DNA of 10,450 nucleotides from an uncultured Prevotella sp. (GTDB lineage: Bacteria > Bacteroidota > Bacteroidia > Bacteroidales > Bacteroidaceae). The notes under the pieces are model-generated. The model did no database searches. It was not told where the DNA came from and saw nothing but the letters and a program-made list of their open reading frames with translations. Shown in pieces: positions 5,842 through 10,450 of this stretch (within the stretch, counting starts at the first letter, position 1; each line of letters starts with the position of its first letter). The stretch spans positions 1 to 10,450 of the forward strand of contig CAKOVA010000062.1 of assembly GCA_934120735.1 (NCBI GenBank), given 5' to 3'. The position numbers and the translations under genes are program-made.

Positions 5842-8724
5842 ATGAATCGAAACAAAAGCTTTGGCACCCATCGCAAGGTTAATACCAAGCAGCTGCTCAC
5901 TTCTTTCTGCATGTTCTTATTAACCATGTCAATGTTGATTGGCTGTTCTCGAAGTGAGGAGAAAGACAAAGCAACTTTTGAGAAAGAACAATTAGAGAAA
6001 GAGCTAAAGACTTTGGGGAGGATTGATTCATTGCAACGTCGGCTTGAGCAATATCGTGAGGAACACAATCGCAGTGCGATGATGCTTTGTTATCGGTTCT
6101 TAGGCGTTGCTTATCGTGATTCAAGCAAGTTTGATCAAGCCTTGACAGCTCATCAAAAAGAGTATGAGCTTGCCAGGGAACAGGCTGATACGCTGGAGGC
6201 AATTGTGGCTCTCAATCAGACAGGGACTGATTATAGACGGATAGGCGCACTGGAAGAGGCTTCGTCTGCACATTATCAGGCGTTAAACTTATGTGATCAA
6301 TATAGCGATCATACAAGTTTCACATTCCAAAAAAACAGAGTGGTTTCGTTAAATGGCATTGGAAATGTGCATCTTACACTTGACAATGTCGAGGCTGCAG
6401 AGAATGCTTTCAGGATGGCTCTGGAAGGGGAGAAACAGTTAGAGAGCCACTTAGGACAGGCTATTAATTATGCTAATTTGGGCTCTCTGTTGGAATCGCA
6501 AGAGAAAATAGACTCGGCACGGTGGTACTACAAAAGGTCAATGCAGCTGAATCAAAAAGCAGGTTCGCGCTTGGGAGTTGCGTTGTGCTGGCTGCATTTA
6601 GGAAGATTGGAAGAGAAGGCAGGTCAATGGGATAAAGCGATAGCTAAATACCAACATGCTGAAGAAATCTTGAGAAGCGTAGGAGACCAGTGGCATTGGA
6701 TGGAATCAGTCATTTCACTCATTAGGGCCAATATAGATAAAGGTGATTTGTCGATGGCATCACATTACATCAAAGAGGCAGAGCCTGTAGCCGAGCAGTT
6801 GGGTGCATGGGAGGATTTGGAAGCCTTGTATCGTGAAAAGTCCAGGATGTGTTTCAAACGGGGCGACAACAAGCTGGCTTTCGTGAATTATAAAAAAAGC
6901 CAAGCATATCGTGACAGTTTGATAAGCGAGAAGAAAATACAGCACATTCAGAACATCCGTATCAAGTATGAGCGTGAAAGCAGAGAACAACAGATGCAAA
7001 CAATGAGGCGTGACATTGAACAAGAGCGCCTCATCAAAAGAGTGTTCTTGTTCAGTAGCCTTTGCATTATCTTACTTTGCGCAGTCATTATTGTATTTTT
7101 GTGGTATGTGATACGCATCAGGTCTAAAAACCATAAAATGCAAGTACAGATACAACGAGCCAAAGACCATTTCTTCATGAATATCACACATGAGTTCCGT
7201 ACGCCGTTGACGATTATTCTGGGTTTTGGCAGACAGATGACCGACGGAGCGCTGACGACAAAGGAGGAACTGAAAAAAGCTGGTGGTATGATACTGAGAC
7301 AGGGCAATGGACTCCTCGATTTGGTTAACCAACTGTTGGATATAGCGAAAGAAAAGTCGGTTGTGAATCAACCGCTGTATCGGCATGGAGATGCGGTAAC
7401 TTATATAAGAATGCTGGCAGAGTGCCATCAAATATTGGCACAAGATAAAAACATCGAATTTCTGTTCACTGCTAAGCAATCTTCTGTGATGATGGACTTT
7501 ATACCCAGCTATCTCACCAAGATTGTGCGTAACTTGTTGTCAAATGCGATTAAGTTTACGCCACCACATGGAATGGTGAGAGCAAGCGTGGAAGTAGAAA
7601 AAGATAAATTGAAACTGGTGGTGAGAGATAACGGACAAGGAATTCCATCGGGCGACATACCTTATATATTTGACCTGTTTTACCAATCACAAAACCCGTC
7701 GGCAGATGTTGGCTCGGGCGTTGGCTTGGCATTGACGAAGCAACTTGTGGAGGCAATGAATGGAACCATTGAGGTAGAAAGTGAAGTGGGAGTGGGTACT
7801 ACCTTTACGGTGAGTTTGCCTTTAAAGGCTACCCATCAGGATGCTGTTATCAAGCCTATTGAGACGTATGAACAAGAAAGTCCTAACTACAATCAAGAGT
7901 CTGAAGAATCTATTGAAGTGTCGGAAGAATCTGTCGAAGAACTAAAAGCTGCTCATGAGAACGCTGTGTCGGTGTTGGTGGTGGAAGACAATGCCGATGT
8001 GGCAAGATACATCGGCATGCAGATAGAGCATGAATATCAATTGTATTTTGCTCATGACGGTGTGGAAGGACTGGAGAAAGCTTTAAGTTTGATGCCAGAT
8101 TTGATTCTCACCGATTTGCTCATGCCACGAAAAGATGGGTTGGAAATGTGCCGTGAAATCAAAATGTCTGAGGTGTTGAATCATATTCCGGTGATTATGA
8201 TTACAGCGCGCAGTACCGATGCTGATAAGTTAATGGGGTTAGAGGCAGGAGCTGATGCCTATCTTGTAAAACCGTTTAGTGCAGACGAGTTAAAATTGAG
8301 AATTAGAAACCTGATTAAGCAAAGGGAGGTAATGCGCGAAAAATATGCACTCTCGTCAAATGTGCATGTCAATAACATGACGGCCCTGAACAAGTTGGAC
8401 AAGGAGTTCTTACACAAATTCATTGATTATGTATATATTCACATGAACAACGGAACGGTAAGCGTGGAGTCAGTAGCTGCCGACTTGTGCATGACACCTA
8501 AGCAATTAAGGTCTAAAACAGTGGCTATCACCGGTGAAAATCCAAGTGCTTATATTCAAAAAATTAGATTGGAGAAAGCGCAACGCATGTTAAAAGTGGA
8601 GCCAGATATGAGTATCGGAGAGATTGCATTGAAATGTGGATTTGAAGATTTTGCTTATTTCTCACGAGTATTCAAGAAAAAATATGGCGTGATGCCTTCA
8701 CAATATCGTCGTTTGCCATCTTAA
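5842..8724 (+). CDS. Hybrid two-component system protein: TPR sensor, histidine kinase, receiver, AraC-type regulator
   Basis: A 960-aa one-protein signalling chain. ATG 5842 was chosen because the -7 box ends at 5819; an in-frame GTG at 5791 lies inside the promoter. Residues 17-35 are hydrophobic and end in a lipobox-like LIGC (Cys35). Residues about 78-360 form roughly seven TPR-like helical hairpins, probably periplasmic. A charged helix (361-400) leads to one membrane helix at 401-424. The kinase follows: H-box THEFRTPL with phospho-acceptor His450, N-box around Asn564-Asn568, DNGQGIP at 596-602 and GSGVGLAL at 624-631. An acidic linker (about 670-708) precedes the receiver, with acidic Asp716, phospho-acceptor Asp758, Thr788 and Lys810 all present. 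The AraC-type HTH lies at about 854-958. All catalytic residues look intact. It differs from the common carbohydrate-sensing HTCS by having TPRs instead of Reg_prop/Y_Y_Y domains. Targets are unknown; the flanking uptake operon and secreted protein are candidates. Confidence 0.93.
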   Translation: MNRNKSFGTHRKVNTKQLLTSFCMFLLTMSMLIGCSRSEEKDKATFEKEQLEKELKTLGRIDSLQRRLEQYREEHNRSAMMLCYRFLGVAYRDSSKFDQALTAHQKEYELAREQADTLEAIVALNQTGTDYRRIGALEEASSAHYQALNLCDQYSDHTSFTFQKNRVVSLNGIGNVHLTLDNVEAAENAFRMALEGEKQLESHLGQAINYANLGSLLESQEKIDSARWYYKRSMQLNQKAGSRLGVALCWLHLGRLEEKAGQWDKAIAKYQHAEEILRSVGDQWHWMESVISLIRANIDKGDLSMASHYIKEAEPVAEQLGAWEDLEALYREKSRMCFKRGDNKLAFVNYKKSQAYRDSLISEKKIQHIQNIRIKYERESREQQMQTMRRDIEQERLIKRVFLFSSLCIILLCAVIIVFLWYVIRIRSKNHKMQVQIQRAKDHFFMNITHEFRTPLTIILGFGRQMTDGALTTKEELKKAGGMILRQGNGLLDLVNQLLDIAKEKSVVNQPLYRHGDAVTYIRMLAECHQILAQDKNIEFLFTAKQSSVMMDFIPSYLTKIVRNLLSNAIKFTPPHGMVRASVEVEKDKLKLVVRDNGQGIPSGDIPYIFDLFYQSQNPSADVGSGVGLALTKQLVEAMNGTIEVESEVGVGTTFTVSLPLKATHQDAVIKPIETYEQESPNYNQESEESIEVSEESVEELKAAHENAVSVLVVEDNADVARYIGMQIEHEYQLYFAHDGVEGLEKALSLMPDLILTDLLMPRKDGLEMCREIKMSEVLNHIPVIMITARSTDADKLMGLEAGADAYLVKPFSADELKLRIRNLIKQREVMREKYALSSNVHVNNMTALNKLDKEFLHKFIDYVYIHMNNGTVSVESVAADLCMTPKQLRSKTVAITGENPSAYIQKIRLEKAQRMLKVEPDMSIGEIALKCGFEDFAYFSRVFKKKYGVMPSQYRRLPS
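7900..7941 (+). repeat. 21-bp tandem repeat in the regulator's acidic linker
   Basis: Two adjacent imperfect 21-bp units (7900-7920 and 7921-7941) encode SEESIEV and SEESVEE. They lie between the kinase ATPase domain and the receiver, where length variation is normally tolerated. The reading frame is kept. Confidence 0.5.
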
Positions 8725-8756
8725 GCAATACGGCAAGTTGTTCGTAATTTTTTATG

Positions 8757-8788
8757 AAAGCGTATCTTTTTGAAAGGTGCGCTTTTTT
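8757..8788 (+). terminator. Intrinsic terminator of the regulator gene
   Basis: Positions 8757-8769 pair with 8773-8785 over 13 uninterrupted base pairs (two G-U wobbles) around a 3-nt loop. A run of six T follows from 8783 to 8788. It lies 32 bp after the TAA at 8724 and should separate the regulator transcript from the downstream secreted-protein gene. Confidence 0.88.
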
Positions 8789-8794
8789 ATGTCA

Positions 8795-8857
8795 TTAGGA
8801 CTTTTAGTTCGTTGAAAACAAGCAAGTTATGTTTTTCTTTTGGACGAAAAGTCCTAA
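8795..8857. repeat. 11-bp perfect inverted repeat between regulator and secreted-protein gene
   Basis: TTAGGACTTTT (8795-8805) is complementary to AAAAGTCCTAA (8847-8857), with 41 nt between. With one bulged base the match extends to CAT/ATG on the outside. The right arm can instead form a small local hairpin with GGAC at 8842-8845. The AGTCCTAA core recurs at 8904-8911 near the next promoter. It may be a pair of protein-binding sites; no function is shown. Confidence 0.4.
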
Positions 8858-8939
8858 ATGTTATCAAGCATTATGTTAGATAATTCCTATATTAAGGCAG
8901 AATAGTCCTAACTACCTGTTCCTATACTGTTTAATTTTG
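8851..8939 (+). promoter_or_regulatory. Probable activator-dependent promoter of the secreted-protein gene
   Basis: TAATTTTG at 8932-8939 fits the TAnnTTTG box, placing the start near 8946 with about 78 nt of leader before ATG 9024. At the expected -33 position (about 8908-8912) there is no TTTG. The region instead carries repeated CCTA-centred words: GTCCTAA at 8851 and 8905, and TTCCTATA at 8884 and 8919. A good -7 box, a missing -33 box and nearby direct repeats are what an activator-dependent promoter would show. Which protein binds is not known; the AraC-type regulator just upstream is the nearest candidate. Confidence 0.5.
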
Positions 8940-9023
8940 CCACATGAAAAGTGCATGGCACAAATCAAATCGTAATATTCACACTCAGGACGACAAATGG
9001 AGTCCTGGTAAAAGACAAACAGT

Positions 9024-10450
9024 ATGAGGAAAATTTTAGCTTTAGTCATTGGCGTTTGGTTATGCCAATTGTGTGTTACCCGGGTGGTAGCACAGAATGT
9101 GACAATCAGTCCTGCAACAGGTAAGTTGGTTGCTGGTCTCACCTATGATGGTGAGTTGGGTTTTGAGAGAGGTTGGAGTTCGCTGTGGAGACACGAGCAG
9201 TTGCCGCTTACCCTTACCGTTTCCGACAAGGCGGACATCTCAGGGAGCGGCGTGTTGACAGATCCGGCAGGTGACATCATTTTGGATGCGTCACAAAATA
9301 AGTACGTTGTCGTTTCTGGGCAACCACTGACGACAGAGTTGCACATGTGTATCTCCCTGCCAAAAGGTTATCGGTTCACGGGTTACCGCATGGTGTTGTT
9401 GAATAATGTAAATGGCAAGACCATCAGCAACTTGGAGTTGGCTAAAATCAACAAGCAGCTTTATGAAACGGGCAGTGACTTCGATTTCAGGCAGTACAAG
9501 GCCACCACAGGCAATATGCCGGGGAGAAACGAGTCGAGAGAATACGTTATAGAGCGCACCAGCAAGAATCAATCGGATATGGGCAACAACCTTTATTTCT
9601 TGCTACATCACAGTGTTGCCGGGTTCTACGGCGTTACCTTAAAGTCGTGTGAACTCTATTTCACGGCCGAAGGCGCCTTCGATGCCAGGGTGATACCAGC
9701 CTCGCCAGCCGACATCGTCAGTCAAGGCGTGAACATGGTAGGCTCTCCGTTCAATACAGGTAAGTTGGATTTGGGTGAGATAAAACCTCATACCAAGAAT
9801 GGAAGAACCTATTATAGTTACGATTACAGGGATGTGGAGGAGCTTACGGCCAGCAACTGGCTCTATCAGGAGGATGCCGTGGCAGGAGGAAAGCTGCCCA
9901 AAACCGCAGGAACAGGAAGTATTCAAGCCTTGCAGAATGGCGGACAGCTGTACTATGCGTTGGGCAATAATACCTACTATATAGAGTCGCCAACCGCTAC
10001 CGTCACGCAGAATGGCATTGCCGTGCCTTTGGGCTATCGCATCACGGGTGCCAAGATTAAGTATCATTACGGTAAGGCAGCCACCGCAGGAAACATAAGA
10101 CATAATGGTAAAAGAGTTCTTAACCCAGCTTTCACGCCATCACCTTACACGCTCAAGGTGTACGGTACAAACAAGGGAGAGGTCGTAGAGGCACGAACCG
10201 TAAGCAGTGGAGCTGACGGAACGGTGGAGCTGACAGGCCTGAACAACGATGCCATTAAGTTCTCTATTGAAGGACTTGCCGAGAACACCAAGGCACTGCT
10301 TACCTTCGAGTTAACCCTTGAGGCACTCAACCCATTCATCAACAACATTGACATCATCTGCCACTCCTTGATCGAGAATGGTCCTACGCTGATGCAAGAG
10401 TTCACGAGCAACGACTTTCAGGTGTCTGGTGGCAAGTTTATCTTCTATGT
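9024..10450 (+). CDS. Secreted protein of unknown function, 3' end cut off by the window
   Basis: An open frame of 475 codons runs from ATG 9024 to the window end without a stop. The protein starts MRKILALVIGVWLC, a Sec signal peptide with probable cleavage after Ala23 (VVA, then QN). The mature part opens with VTISPATGKLVAGLTYDGE and a tryptophan-containing RGWSSLWRHEQLPLTLTVSD (about residues 49-69). It continues as beta-rich sequence abundant in Gly, Thr, Asn and Tyr, with no membrane helix and few cysteines after the signal. This suits an exported, possibly surface-associated beta-sandwich protein. I do not recognise the family, and no catalytic motif stands out. A sorting signal (for example a type IX C-terminal domain) could lie beyond the window. 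It is separated from the regulator by a terminator and has its own promoter-like region. Confidence 0.8.
   Translation, partial: MRKILALVIGVWLCQLCVTRVVAQNVTISPATGKLVAGLTYDGELGFERGWSSLWRHEQLPLTLTVSDKADISGSGVLTDPAGDIILDASQNKYVVVSGQPLTTELHMCISLPKGYRFTGYRMVLLNNVNGKTISNLELAKINKQLYETGSDFDFRQYKATTGNMPGRNESREYVIERTSKNQSDMGNNLYFLLHHSVAGFYGVTLKSCELYFTAEGAFDARVIPASPADIVSQGVNMVGSPFNTGKLDLGEIKPHTKNGRTYYSYDYRDVEELTASNWLYQEDAVAGGKLPKTAGTGSIQALQNGGQLYYALGNNTYYIESPTATVTQNGIAVPLGYRITGAKIKYHYGKAATAGNIRHNGKRVLNPAFTPSPYTLKVYGTNKGEVVEARTVSSGADGTVELTGLNNDAIKFSIEGLAENTKALLTFELTLEALNPFINNIDIICHSLIENGPTLMQEFTSNDFQVSGGKFIFY

Noticed and set aside
7879-8915. 12-bp match AGTCCTAACTAC inside the regulator gene (7879-7890) and in the downstream promoter region (8904-8915)
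   Set aside because: A few 12-bp matches are expected by chance among all pairs in a 10-kb window, and one copy is inside coding sequence.
1-10450. CRISPR array, tRNA or rRNA genes
   Set aside because: No regularly spaced direct repeats and no tRNA or rRNA-like sequence were seen on either strand.

Overview
The window looks like a chromosomal segment from a member of Bacteroidota, most likely Prevotellaceae or a close relative. The signs are promoters of the Bacteroidota type (TTTG or TTG, about 20 nt, then TAnnTTTG), a one-protein hybrid two-component regulator ending in an AraC-type domain, a TonB-dependent receptor, and an IS1380-type transposase fragment. The family assignment is inferred from motifs read by eye; no database was searched.

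Left edge (1-486, mostly debris). A strong hairpin terminator (25-70) is followed by a perfect 10-bp hairpin (121-145) and a plausible promoter. Next comes the first 45 codons of an IS1380-family transposase, broken at about 347. It runs straight into the 3' end of an unrelated, unrecognised gene that stops at 486.

Uptake operon (470-4678, minus strand). In transcription order it holds a TonB-dependent outer-membrane receptor, an inner-membrane MFS transporter resembling the AmpG/RhtX/FptX siderophore permeases, and a soluble uroporphyrinogen-III-synthase-fold protein. The last two genes overlap by 4 nt (ATGA). The layout suggests capture of a metal chelate or tetrapyrrole at the surface, import into the cytoplasm, and a cytoplasmic step by the third protein. 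The substrate cannot be read from the sequence. A well-formed promoter lies just upstream of the receptor.

AT-rich divergent region (4679-5841). It has no intact gene. It holds the receptor promoter, a small dyad, an 18-bp palindrome, a nested 60-bp inverted repeat (14-bp perfect outer arms, 7-bp inner stem), and a decayed C-terminal remnant of a CcsA/ResC-type cytochrome c biogenesis protein (about 5462-5656). A near-consensus promoter for the next gene closes the region.

Regulator (5842-8724, plus strand). This is a 960-aa hybrid two-component protein: N-terminal signal or lipobox, periplasmic TPR-like repeats, one membrane helix, histidine kinase, receiver and AraC-type DNA-binding domain. 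It ends at a clean intrinsic terminator.

Right edge (8789-10450). A 235-bp intergenic region carries an inverted repeat, several CCTA-containing repeats, and a -7 box lacking an obvious -33 element. It precedes a secreted protein of unknown function cut off by the window end. The regulator may control this gene, the uptake operon or both; only promoter-proximal repeats hint at that.
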